DNA of 8,425 bases from Paracoccaceae bacterium (GCA_003565055.1 PXDM01000329.1:1-8425), one strand, 5' to 3'; counted from the stretch's first letter, positions 1 through 6,887 are shown. Notes: generated from the letters alone by a model not told the origin. Translations and numbers: made by a program.

Positions 1-65
1 CCAAGACCCCACCGAGGCAAAGAGTTTCATACAGGCACCTCGCTCATCGAAAAAAGAGATCCGGC

Positions 66-105
66 GCGCTCGCGAGCAGCATCCCCTCCCCCAAGGAGCG
101 AGCGC
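66..105 (+). other. Inverted repeat / possible RNA hairpin
   Basis: Bases 66-73 (GCGCTCGC) are the exact reverse complement of 98-105 (GCGAGCGC), with a 24-base pyrimidine-rich interior. Inside the loop, CTCC (86-89) and GGAG (95-98) could form a competing shorter stem. No T-tract follows, so it is not a typical terminator. It may be part of a structured leader or of the 3' region of an upstream RNA. In GC-rich DNA an 8-bp match can also arise by chance. Confidence 0.3.
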
Positions 106-131
106 CAACCGGGCCCCAGCGATGGGACAGT

Positions 132-171
132 CGGCGGATCGAGCAGTGGCAGCAGCTCGGTCCGCCGTTTT
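132..171 (+). terminator. Intrinsic terminator-like hairpin before mraZ
   Basis: Bases 132-144 (CGGCGGATCGAGC) pair with 155-167 (GCTCGGTCCGCCG) over 13 positions, with one T/G position that becomes a U-G wobble in RNA. The loop is 10 bases (145-154). The stem is followed directly by TTTT (168-171) and then CATTT. This is the form of a Rho-independent terminator reading left to right. The reverse direction has no T-tract. It ends about 50 bases before the mraZ start, so it either closes a transcript entering from the left or attenuates a leader of the mraZ operon. The sequence alone does not decide which. Confidence 0.7.
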
Positions 172-208
172 CATTTCTGCCCGAATCACTCGGGTGCGAC
201 AAGAAAAA

Positions 209-212
209 AGGA
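209..212 (+). promoter_or_regulatory. Ribosome binding site of mraZ
   Basis: AGGA lies 10 bases before the GTG at 223, inside an A-rich run (201-209). It supports the GTG start, which also gives the family-typical N-terminus MARRFR. Confidence 0.55.
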
Positions 213-222
213 CCGCCGCGCA

Positions 223-747
223 GTGGCACGCAGGTTCAGAAGCACATACCACCAGAAGGTGGATGGAAAGGGCCGTGTTTCGGTCCCGGCTTCGTTCCGC
301 CGTGTGATTGAAGAGGGTGATCCCGAATGGAGCGCGGGGCAGCGCCCGAATTTCATTATCGTTTTCGGTCTGAAATTTCAGAAGCGGCTCGACTGCTTCA
401 CATTGAACGCCATGGAGACGATCGACGCCAGCATCGACGCGATGCAGCCCGGTTCGCCCGAGCGCAAGAAGCTCGAGCGCGTCTACCATGCCCATTCCAT
501 CGAAGCGCAGATCGACGAGGATGGCCGCATCATCCTGCCGCAATCCTTGCGCGACAAGCTCGACCTGATCCCGGATGAGAAAGCGCGCTTCGTGGGGATG
601 AATGACCATTTTCAGGTCTGGAAGAACGAGACCTATCAAGACTTGTATGGCGATGATGAGGCTGATGAGGATGATGAAGACCACGCGCCCGATTTCGATA
701 TGCGGGTGCTCTTTTCCTCAGGTAGCCGATCCAATGGCGAGGCATGA
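223..747 (+). CDS. mraZ: MraZ, transcriptional regulator of the dcw cluster
   Basis: A 174-residue protein from a GTG start. MraZ is a nucleoid-associated, ring-forming DNA-binding protein that controls its own division/cell-wall operon in the bacteria where it has been studied. Two AbrB/SpoVT-like half-domains are visible, each with the family's D-x-x-G-R signature: the first at about residues 5-55 (D14, G17, R18, in DGKGRVSVPASFR) and the second at about 90-135 (D98, G101, R102, in DEDGRIILPQSLR). After the second domain come an acidic run (residues 144-153, GDDEADEDDED) and a short tail to residue 174. The protein is somewhat longer than the roughly 150-residue E. coli protein because of this tail. 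The stop codon overlaps the rsmH start (ATGA, 744-747), so it heads the operon and rsmH is probably translationally coupled. No clear MraZ operator repeats were recognised upstream. Confidence 0.96.
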   Translation: MARRFRSTYHQKVDGKGRVSVPASFRRVIEEGDPEWSAGQRPNFIIVFGLKFQKRLDCFTLNAMETIDASIDAMQPGSPERKKLERVYHAHSIEAQIDEDGRIILPQSLRDKLDLIPDEKARFVGMNDHFQVWKNETYQDLYGDDEADEDDEDHAPDFDMRVLFSSGSRSNGEA

Positions 748-1736
748 TGCAGGACGCGGCCAAACCCCCGCATATCCCTGTCTTGCTGCGCCCCATCCTG
801 CAGCATCTGGCCCCGATCGAAGGCATCTGGCTTGACGGCACGCTTGGCGCAGGCGGCTATGCGCGCGCGCTGCTGGACGCGGGCGCGGATCAGGTCATCG
901 GCGTCGATCAGGACCCGCTCGCGCTGCAAATGGCGCGTGACTGGGGCGCGCCCTACGGTGAGCGGCTCAGGCTGGTGCAGGGGAATTTCGCGGAGCTTGA
1001 CCTCCATGCAGGCGGGCTGATTGACGGGGTGGTGCTCGATCTCGGGGTCTCGTCGATGCAGCTTGATCAGGCCGCGCGCGGTTTTTCCTTCGCTAAGGAC
1101 GGCCCGCTCGATATGCGCATGGCCCAGAGCGGACCATCGGCGCGGGACCTGGTGAATGCCGAAGATGAGGCTGTGCTGGCCGATATCCTCTACCATTTCG
1201 GCGAGGAACGCGCCTCGCGCCGTATCGCGCGGGCGATCGTGCGTGCGCGTGCCGACAGCCCTATCGAGACCACGCTGCAGCTGGCCGAGATCGTCGCCGC
1301 CTGCCTGCCGCGTCCGAAACCGGGTCAAAGCCACCCGGCGACCCGCAGCTTTCAAGCGCTGCGCATCGCGGTCAACGCGGAATTCACGGCGCTTGTGGCA
1401 GGGCTGGAAGCGGCAGAACGCGCGCTCAAAACCGGCGGCAAGCTCGCAGTGGTAAGCTTCCATTCGATGGAAGACCGCGTCGTGAAGCGCTTTTTCGCCG
1501 CGCGCTCGGGGCAGGGGGGGCGTGCCAATCGCTACAGCCCGGAGGCCCCGCAAGAGGCCCCGCGCTTCCGGTTGATCAAACGCAGCGGGATCGCGGCGGA
1601 TGCGCAGGAACTCGATGAAAACCCGCGCGCGCGCTCGGCGCGGCTTCGACTGGCCGAACGGCTCGATGCGGCGGCCGGGCCTGCACCGCGCGACGAGCTG
1701 GGGCTTCCGGCCCCCGTGATGGACAAGAAGAGGTAG
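744..1736 (+). CDS. rsmH: 16S rRNA (cytosine(1402)-N(4))-methyltransferase RsmH
   Basis: A 330-residue S-adenosylmethionine-dependent methyltransferase (formerly MraW). In this family it modifies N4 of C1402 in 16S rRNA in the decoding centre of the small subunit. Motifs seen in order: the N-terminal HIPVLL block (10-15), the SAM-binding loop DGTLGAGGYA (31-40), the acidic VDQD after the second strand (54-57), DLGVSSMQLD (99-108), GPLDMRM (120-126), HPATRSFQALRI (197-208), SFHSMEDR (238-245) and a C-terminal NPRARSARLR block. Length matches the family. The start is ATGATG: the first ATG overlaps the mraZ stop by four bases, and the second (747) is an equally possible start that removes one residue. 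A GAGG at 739-742 is too close to either start to be a normal ribosome site, which suggests reinitiation after mraZ. Confidence 0.97.
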   Translation: MMQDAAKPPHIPVLLRPILQHLAPIEGIWLDGTLGAGGYARALLDAGADQVIGVDQDPLALQMARDWGAPYGERLRLVQGNFAELDLHAGGLIDGVVLDLGVSSMQLDQAARGFSFAKDGPLDMRMAQSGPSARDLVNAEDEAVLADILYHFGEERASRRIARAIVRARADSPIETTLQLAEIVAACLPRPKPGQSHPATRSFQALRIAVNAEFTALVAGLEAAERALKTGGKLAVVSFHSMEDRVVKRFFAARSGQGGRANRYSPEAPQEAPRFRLIKRSGIAADAQELDENPRARSARLRLAERLDAAAGPAPRDELGLPAPVMDKKR

Positions 1737-1743
1737 AACAGTC

Positions 1744-2130
1744 ATGCGAAGTCTCTTGTATTTGTGCACGGCCTTGTCCGTGATCGCACTGGCCGCCTGG
1801 GCTTACCGCGAAAACCATTTGACCCAGCAGGCGATGAATGAGCGCCGCAGTCTCGAACGCGGGATCGCTTCCCTGGAGGAAGCGATCCGGATCCAGCGCG
1901 CGGAATGGGCCTATCTCAACCGTCCCGACCGGCTGCGCGAGCTGGTCGATGTGAACCTTGCCGAGCTCAAGTTGGTGCCGATGACCGGGGCGCATTTCGG
2001 GAGCATCGGGCAGATCGTCTATCCGCTCCCCGTTCCGCGTGCGCGCATCACCGATGCCGTGGAAGTGCAGGAGGCAACGACAGCAGCGCTTCCCGTCACA
2101 ATGGGCGCGCAAGAGGAGGAGCCGTTATGA
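1744..2130 (+). CDS. ftsL: Cell division protein FtsL
   Basis: A 128-residue bitopic inner-membrane protein. FtsL forms a complex with FtsB and FtsQ and activates the FtsW/FtsI septal synthase. The sequence shows a very short cytoplasmic start, one membrane segment at about residues 4-20 (LLYLCTALSVIALAAWA), then a periplasmic helix rich in charged residues at about 22-58 that fits the expected coiled coil. The block EWAYLNRPDRLRELVD (54-69) is typical of alphaproteobacterial FtsL as I recall it. The tail from about 96 is loosely conserved and acidic at the end (AQEEEPL). GAAGAGG (1727-1733) lies 10 bases upstream and overlaps the rsmH stop. The FtsL stop overlaps the ftsI start (ATGA, 2127-2130). 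The name relies on membrane topology, position between rsmH and ftsI, and the recalled block, since FtsL sequences diverge strongly. Confidence 0.92.
   Translation: MRSLLYLCTALSVIALAAWAYRENHLTQQAMNERRSLERGIASLEEAIRIQRAEWAYLNRPDRLRELVDVNLAELKLVPMTGAHFGSIGQIVYPLPVPRARITDAVEVQEATTAALPVTMGAQEEEPL
2112..2121 (+). promoter_or_regulatory. Strong ribosome binding site that sets the ftsI start
   Basis: AGAGGAGGAG lies inside the end of ftsL, with GGAGG at 2115-2119, seven bases before ATG 2127. This decides the ftsI start. The reading frame stays open back to 1905, but that upstream part lies over ftsL and has no comparable site. Confidence 0.8.
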
Positions 2131-3908
2131 TCCGCACACCGCTACGTCCGCTCGCGCGCATTCTCGCGGCACGCGCGACAGGGGAGAACCCCGATCATAT
2201 CGAGCAGGAAAACCGCCGTTTGCGTCAGGAAGCGGCGCGCGACAATGCCCGCAGCCGCGCTGAGGGGCGGCTTCTGGTGCTGGCGCTGGTTTTTGTGTCC
2301 GCCTTCGTCGTCCTCGGCGCACGCATGGGGCTTCTGGCGGCCACGACGCCGGTGGAACTGGCGCGCGGCGTGAGCGAGAACATCTCCAGTGCGCGCGCCG
2401 AGATCGTGGACCGCGAAGGCCGGGTGCTCGCGACCAATCTGGCGACACACGCGCTCTATGCCGAAACGCGGCGTATGGTCGATCCTGTGCGCGCCGCGCA
2501 AGAGCTGGGGCGCATTTTCCCCGAAGTGGATGCCGAGCGGATGCAGGCGCGCTTCACCGATCCCAACCGTCGCTTCATCTGGATCCGCACGCGCCTGTCG
2601 CCCGAACAGGTGCAGGCCGTGCATGATATCGGCGAGCCGGGGCTGCTCTTTGGACCGCGCGAGATGCGCCTTTATCCCAACGGACGCATGGCCGCGCATG
2701 TGCTCGGTGGGGCCAGTTTCGGCCAACAAGGCGTGCGGGCGGCAGAAGTCATCGGCGTGGCGGGCGCGGAGCTGTATTTCGAAGACCGGCTGCGCGATCC
2801 GGCGCAGATCGACACACCGCTGCAACTGTCCCTCGATCTGACGGTTCAGGCAGTCGTGACGGAAGTGCTCGAAGGCGGCAAGCAGATGCTCAATGCGCGC
2901 GGTGCGACGGCTGTCTTGATGGATGTTCACTCGGGCGAAGTGATCAGCCTTGTCTCGCTGCCCGATTTCGATCCCAATAACCGCCCCGCGCCGCCAACTG
3001 AGGGAGAGCCCGCTGACAGCCCGCTCTTCAACCGCGCGGTTCAGGGTTATTACGAGCTTGGCTCGGTGATGAAAGCCTTTGCTGTGGCGCAAGGGCTGGA
3101 CGATGGCGAAGTCACGCCCGAGACGATGATCGACACGCGCGGCCCGCTGACCTTCGGGCGGTTCCGTATTCGCGATTACCGCAACTATGGCCCGCAGCTT
3201 TCGGTCAAGGATGTGATGGTCCGGTCGTCCAATATCGGGACCGCGCGGATCATGCAGCCCATCGGGGCTGAGCGGCAACAGGAGTTTTTGCGCAAATTCG
3301 GTTTTCTGGACACGATGCCGCTCGAACTCGCCGAGGCCGCCCGCGCCCGTCCGCTGCTGCCCCCGCGCTGGTCTGATCTGTCGGTAATGACGATTTCCTA
3401 CGGGCATGGCATGTCCACCAGCCCGCTGGCGCTTGCAGCCGGGTATTCTGCGCTGGTCAATGGCGGCTTTCGCGTGACGCCGACCTTGCTCAAGCAAGAC
3501 AGGGTTCAGCTCGGCGAGCGGCTGATTTCGGCGCGCACCTCTGCGCAAAAGCGCCTGATGCTGCATCAGGTTGTTCAGGAAGGCACGGCGTCCTTCGCGC
3601 GCATTCCCGGCTACCCGGTGGGCGGCAAGACGGGGTCTGCTGATATCCCCAACCCGCGCGGGGGCGGCTACAAGAAGGACGCGGTTCTGGCCACCTTCGC
3701 AAGCGTCTTCCCGTCGCATGACCCGCGCTATGTGCTGGTCGTCACGCTGGATGAGCCCGCTGATACGACCGGCCCAGAGCCGCGCCGGACAGCAGGCTGG
3801 ACCGCTGTGCCGGTCTCGGCGGAAATCACCCGCCGCGTGGCGCCGCTTCTGGGTCTGCGCCCGGTTTCGCTCGATGACGCCAATGCGCGGCTTGCGCAGG
3901 GCCATTGA
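2127..3908 (+). CDS. ftsI: Peptidoglycan D,D-transpeptidase FtsI (PBP3)
   Basis: A 593-residue class B penicillin-binding protein that cross-links peptidoglycan at the septum, working with FtsW and activated by FtsQLB. Seen in order: a basic cytoplasmic N-terminus of about 48 residues, a membrane anchor at about 49-70 (LLVLALVFVSAFVVLGARMGLL), the pedestal/dimerisation region (about 80-250, with AEIVDREGRVLATN near its start) and the transpeptidase domain. The three active-site motifs are complete: S313-V-M-K316 (nucleophile serine and general-base lysine), S367-S368-N369, and K501-T502-G503. The SxxK motif reads SVMK rather than the common STFK, and KTG is followed by Ser rather than the usual Thr. 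Both keep the catalytic residues. The start at 2127 is chosen from the GGAGG site and the four-base overlap with ftsL. Length is normal for the family. Confidence 0.97.
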   Translation: MIRTPLRPLARILAARATGENPDHIEQENRRLRQEAARDNARSRAEGRLLVLALVFVSAFVVLGARMGLLAATTPVELARGVSENISSARAEIVDREGRVLATNLATHALYAETRRMVDPVRAAQELGRIFPEVDAERMQARFTDPNRRFIWIRTRLSPEQVQAVHDIGEPGLLFGPREMRLYPNGRMAAHVLGGASFGQQGVRAAEVIGVAGAELYFEDRLRDPAQIDTPLQLSLDLTVQAVVTEVLEGGKQMLNARGATAVLMDVHSGEVISLVSLPDFDPNNRPAPPTEGEPADSPLFNRAVQGYYELGSVMKAFAVAQGLDDGEVTPETMIDTRGPLTFGRFRIRDYRNYGPQLSVKDVMVRSSNIGTARIMQPIGAERQQEFLRKFGFLDTMPLELAEAARARPLLPPRWSDLSVMTISYGHGMSTSPLALAAGYSALVNGGFRVTPTLLKQDRVQLGERLISARTSAQKRLMLHQVVQEGTASFARIPGYPVGGKTGSADIPNPRGGGYKKDAVLATFASVFPSHDPRYVLVVTLDEPADTTGPEPRRTAGWTAVPVSAEITRRVAPLLGLRPVSLDDANARLAQGH

Positions 3909-3948
3909 AGAACTGCGCCATTGAAGACCAGCGCCATTCTGGAGTAAC
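3901..3948. repeat. Imperfect 16-bp tandem repeat over the ftsI stop
   Basis: Units start at 3901, 3917 and 3933. Units 1 and 2 (GCCATTGAAGAACTGC and GCCATTGAAGACCAGC) agree at 14 of 16 positions. Unit 3 keeps GCCATT and agrees with unit 2 at 10 of 16. Unit 1 includes the ftsI stop codon TGA (3906-3908). The period is not a multiple of three and no gene reads through the later units. It looks like a small slippage duplication at the gene end. Confidence 0.6.
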
Positions 3949-3970
3949 AGGCCCCAACTCATTCGCCGTC

Positions 3971-3975
3971 AGGAG
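3971..3975 (+). promoter_or_regulatory. Ribosome binding site of murE
   Basis: AGGAG lies nine bases before the GTG at 3985 and supports that start. The rest of the 76-base gap after ftsI shows the tandem repeat and no evident promoter or terminator. Confidence 0.65.
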
Positions 3976-3984
3976 TGCCATCGC

Positions 3985-5469
3985 GTGACCGATCAGCCCC
4001 CCCGCCCATTATCGGCGCTCGGCCTCAGCCCATCGCGGGGCGGCAATGTCACGGTCACGGGGCTCGCGATTGACAGTCGTGCCGTGCGCGAGGGCGCGCT
4101 CTTCGCAGCCCTTCCCGGCAGCCGTATGCATGGCGCGGAATTCATCACCTATGCGCTGCGCATGGGCGCGTCTGCCGTGCTGACTGACCGCGAAGGGGCC
4201 GAGATCGCGGCGGAGGTGCTCGCGGGCGCGGAGGCGGCGCTGGTTCTGGCCGAAGACCCGCGCGCGGCGCTTGCCGGGGCCGCAGCGCTCTGGTTCGGGG
4301 CACAGCCCGCCACGATGGTCGCGGTGACCGGGACCAATGGCAAGACTTCGGTGGCAAGTTTCGCGCGCCAGATCTGGACGCATCTGGGCCATGAGGCCGC
4401 GAATATCGGCACGACAGGCATCGAGGGCGCGTTTTCTGCCCCGCTTGCGCATACGACGCCCGACCAGATCACGCTGCACCGCCTGCTTGCCGAGATGGCG
4501 CAGGCGGGCGTGACCCATGCAGCGATGGAGGCGTCATCGCATGGGCTGGAGCAGCGCCGTCTCGACGGGGTCAGCCTCGCAGCGGCGGCTTTCACCAATC
4601 TCTCGCAGGACCATCTTGATTATCACCTGACGATGGAAGCCTATCTTTCGGCGAAGGCACAGCTTTTCGAGCGCCTGCTGCCGGATGATGGCGTGGCCGT
4701 CATCAATATGGACGACCCGGCGGGCGCGGCGATCCTGCGCATTGCGGAGGCGCGCGGGCAGGGCACGCTGACCATCGGGCGGGCAGAAGAAAGCGATCTG
4801 CGCATCCTTGATCAGCGCTATGACAGCGCTGGCCAGACCCTGCGCTTTTCCTATGATGGGCGGGTCTTTCAGGAGCATCTGCCGTTGATCGGCGGGTTTC
4901 AGGCCGAAAACGTGCTGGCCGCAGTCGGGCTGGTGCTCGCTTGCGGCGCAGAGATGCCAGAGATCGCGATGCGCCTGCCGCGCCTTGAGGGCGTGCGCGG
5001 GCGGATGCAACTGGCAGGCACCCGGACCAATGGCGCGCCGGTCTTTGTCGATTACGCCCATACGCCGGCCGCGCTCGAAGTCGCGCTGCGCGCCTTGCGC
5101 CCGCATGTGATGGGCCGCCTGATCGTGGTCTTTGGCGCGGGCGGCGACCGCGACCGGGGCAAACGTCCACTGATGGGGCGCGCGGCGGCGGAACATGCCG
5201 ATATTGCCTATGTCACCGACGACAATCCCCGCTCCGAGGACCCGGCGACAATCCGCGCCGCGATTCTGGAGGCGTGCCCAGAGGCCCATGAGGTCGCTGA
5301 CCGCGCCGAAGCGATCCTGCGCGCAGTCGATGCGCTGGGGCCGGGCGATGCGCTCCTGATCGCGGGCAAGGGGCATGAAACGGGGCAGATCATCGGCGAG
5401 ACGGTCTATCCTTTCGATGATGTCGAGCAGGCGTCAGTGGCCATCGCCGCGCTGGAGGCACGGGCGTGA
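3985..5469 (+). CDS. murE: UDP-MurNAc-L-Ala-D-Glu:meso-diaminopimelate ligase MurE
   Basis: A 494-residue cytoplasmic Mur ligase that uses ATP to add the third residue of the peptidoglycan stem peptide. Seen: the N-terminal UDP-MurNAc domain with DSRAVREGALFAALPG (30-45), the ATP-binding loop TGTNGKTS (115-122), HTTPD (about 152-156) at the start of a conserved substrate-binding stretch, and ASSHGLEQRRLDG in the central domain. K224 (in SAKAQLF) sits where the family has its carbamylated lysine. The C-terminal domain carries DNPR at 413-416, the motif associated with meso-diaminopimelate rather than L-lysine, and GKGHE near the end. Length and motif positions closely match the 495-residue E. 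coli enzyme as I recall it. The GTG start has AGGAG nine bases upstream. The stop overlaps the murF start (GTGA, 5466-5469). Confidence 0.97.
   Translation: MTDQPPRPLSALGLSPSRGGNVTVTGLAIDSRAVREGALFAALPGSRMHGAEFITYALRMGASAVLTDREGAEIAAEVLAGAEAALVLAEDPRAALAGAAALWFGAQPATMVAVTGTNGKTSVASFARQIWTHLGHEAANIGTTGIEGAFSAPLAHTTPDQITLHRLLAEMAQAGVTHAAMEASSHGLEQRRLDGVSLAAAAFTNLSQDHLDYHLTMEAYLSAKAQLFERLLPDDGVAVINMDDPAGAAILRIAEARGQGTLTIGRAEESDLRILDQRYDSAGQTLRFSYDGRVFQEHLPLIGGFQAENVLAAVGLVLACGAEMPEIAMRLPRLEGVRGRMQLAGTRTNGAPVFVDYAHTPAALEVALRALRPHVMGRLIVVFGAGGDRDRGKRPLMGRAAAEHADIAYVTDDNPRSEDPATIRAAILEACPEAHEVADRAEAILRAVDALGPGDALLIAGKGHETGQIIGETVYPFDDVEQASVAIAALEARA
5454..5458 (+). promoter_or_regulatory. Ribosome binding site of murF
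   Basis: GGAGG inside the last codons of murE lies seven bases before GTG 5466. It favours that GTG, which overlaps the murE stop, over any later start. Confidence 0.7.
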
Positions 5470-6887
5470 CGCTCTGGACCGCCTCGGAGGCCGCGCTTGC
5501 CACAGGCGGGCAGGCAACGCGCGACTGGGGCGCGACAGGCATTTCCATCGACACGCGCAGCCTGCAGCCGGGGGATCTGTTCATCGCGCTAAAAGCCGCG
5601 CGCGACGGGCATGATTTCGTTGCTCAAGCACTGGAGAAGGGAGCTGCGGCAGCGCTTGTGTCGCACCGGCCCGAGGGCGTCGCCGAGGACGCGCCGCTTC
5701 TGATCGTGCCCGATGTCATGGCCGCGCTCACAGCCCTGGGGGCTGCCGGACGCGCACGCGCGCGGGCGCGCATCATCGCGGTGACAGGCTCTGCGGGCAA
5801 AACCTCGACCAAGGAAATGCTGCGCGAGATGCTGGCCGATTTCGGCCGCACCCATGCCGCCGAGGCCAGTTTCAACAATCACTGGGGTGTTCCGATCACA
5901 CTCGCCCGGCTGGATCCGCATGCTGATTTCGCTGTGATCGAGATTGGCATGAACCATCCCGGCGAGATCGCGCCGCTCGCGCGCCTCGCCCGCCCGCATG
6001 TCGCGCTGATCACGACCATTGCACCCGCGCATCTTGAAGCCTTTGAGAACATTGACGGCATCGCGCATGAAAAAGCGAGCATCTTCTACGGGTTGGAGCG
6101 TGATGCACATGCGATCTACCCATCCGATCTGCCCACCAGCCCGATCCTTGAGGCCGCCGCAGAGGCCAGCGGCGCGACCTGCCTGCCCTTTGGCAAAGCC
6201 GCAGACAGGGTGCGGCTCCATGATATGACGCAGACGGATGCCGCGCTGGTGATGCGCGCGCAACTGGGCGGGCTCAGCCTCGCCGTGCGGCTCGCGAATT
6301 CCGGCGCGCATTTCGGCATGAACGCGCTGGCCTGCCTCGCGGTCGCCGAGGCGCTGGACCTTGATCTGACCCGCGCCGCGTTGGCGCTCGGGCGTTGGCA
6401 GCCCCCGGCGGGGCGCGGCCAGCGTCAGGTGATCACGCTCGACCCGGTGGAAGAGTTGAGCTTCACGCTGATCGACGACGCGTTCAACGCCAATCCAGCC
6501 TCGCTGGAGGCTGCGCTAAACATGCTCGTCGGGCTGACACCGGGGCAGGGAGCGGGCAGCCGCAGCCCGCGCCGCGTGGCGATTCTGGGTGATATGCTGG
6601 AACTGGGGCCGCAGGAACAGGCGCTCCATGCTGGTATCGCGGATCTGCCGGTTATGGCGCAGATTGATCTGGTGCATTGCGTGGGCCCGCGCATGGCCGC
6701 GCTGCATGCGCGTTTGCCCGCCCGCAAGCGCGGCAAACATGTCGCGCAGGTGGAGGAACTGCTGGAACAGGCGAAGAACCTTGTTGTGCCGGGTGATATT
6801 GTTCTGGTCAAAGGCTCGAAATCGAGTTTCGTCTCGCGCATGGTCGCACGGCTGCGCGCACTCGATACAGCGCCAAAGGTAGAGTGA
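5466..6887 (+). CDS. murF: UDP-MurNAc-tripeptide:D-alanyl-D-alanine ligase MurF
   Basis: A 473-residue cytoplasmic Mur ligase that adds D-Ala-D-Ala to UDP-MurNAc-tripeptide, completing the pentapeptide that MraY uses. Seen in order: the N-terminal substrate domain with SIDTRSLQPGDLFIAL (27-42), the ATP-binding loop VTGSAGKTS (106-114), SFNNHWGVP (135-143) and IGMNHPGEI (160-168), both typical of MurF. K203 (in HEKASIF) is the probable carbamylated lysine. Further on come DDAFNANPAS (337-346), LGDMLELG (374-381) and LVKGSKSS (447-454). A small Gly/Arg-rich stretch at about 358-370 sits between the last two domains' motifs. The length is normal for the family. The GTG start overlaps the murE stop, so translation is probably coupled. 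MraY follows after 13 bases. Confidence 0.97.
   Translation: MTLWTASEAALATGGQATRDWGATGISIDTRSLQPGDLFIALKAARDGHDFVAQALEKGAAAALVSHRPEGVAEDAPLLIVPDVMAALTALGAAGRARARARIIAVTGSAGKTSTKEMLREMLADFGRTHAAEASFNNHWGVPITLARLDPHADFAVIEIGMNHPGEIAPLARLARPHVALITTIAPAHLEAFENIDGIAHEKASIFYGLERDAHAIYPSDLPTSPILEAAAEASGATCLPFGKAADRVRLHDMTQTDAALVMRAQLGGLSLAVRLANSGAHFGMNALACLAVAEALDLDLTRAALALGRWQPPAGRGQRQVITLDPVEELSFTLIDDAFNANPASLEAALNMLVGLTPGQGAGSRSPRRVAILGDMLELGPQEQALHAGIADLPVMAQIDLVHCVGPRMAALHARLPARKRGKHVAQVEELLEQAKNLVVPGDIVLVKGSKSSFVSRMVARLRALDTAPKVE

Larger units (their letters stand above)
1..222. other. Non-coding leader upstream of mraZ
   Basis: No convincing gene is seen in these bases on either strand. The stretch holds an 8-bp inverted repeat (66-73 with 98-105), a terminator-like hairpin (132-171) and a small 5-bp hairpin (180-184 with 190-194) just before the mraZ ribosome binding site. 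I could not pick out a clear -35/-10 promoter pair or the tandem TGGG-type boxes known as MraZ operators in other bacteria. In many alphaproteobacteria the RNase P RNA gene lies upstream of mraZ, as I recall, but none of its conserved core motifs is visible here. If it is present, it ends before this window. Confidence 0.6.

Noticed and set aside
1..30. Possible start of a divergent minus-strand gene (ATG at 30, reading MKLFASVGSW to the edge)
   Set aside because: A GAGG-like site precedes it, but only ten codons are visible and none identifies a family. Sequence to the left is needed.
44..229. Small minus-strand open frame of 61 codons in the leader
   Set aside because: It spans both leader hairpins and runs into the mraZ start, with no family resemblance. 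It is best explained by chance in GC-rich sequence.
122..307. Small plus-strand open frame of 61 codons at the leader/mraZ boundary
   Set aside because: It overlaps the start of mraZ in another frame, includes both arms of the terminator-like hairpin, and has no convincing ribosome site or known domain.
636..1769. Antisense open frame of 377 codons over rsmH
   Set aside because: Same reason: it shadows a well-supported methyltransferase gene, its composition is unlike a real protein, and it also overlaps the mraZ end and the ftsL start.
1905..2126. In-frame N-terminal extension of ftsI giving a 667-residue protein
   Set aside because: The extension lies entirely over ftsL in another frame and reads as low-complexity Arg/Ala/Gly. 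ATG 2127 has a strong GGAGG site, the usual four-base overlap and a family-typical N-terminus.
2142..3962. Antisense open frame of 606 codons lying over ftsI on the minus strand
   Set aside because: It is fully opposite a gene with all its catalytic motifs. It is rich in Arg, His and Ala with no recognisable domain, and long antisense frames are common in GC-rich DNA with strong third-position bias.
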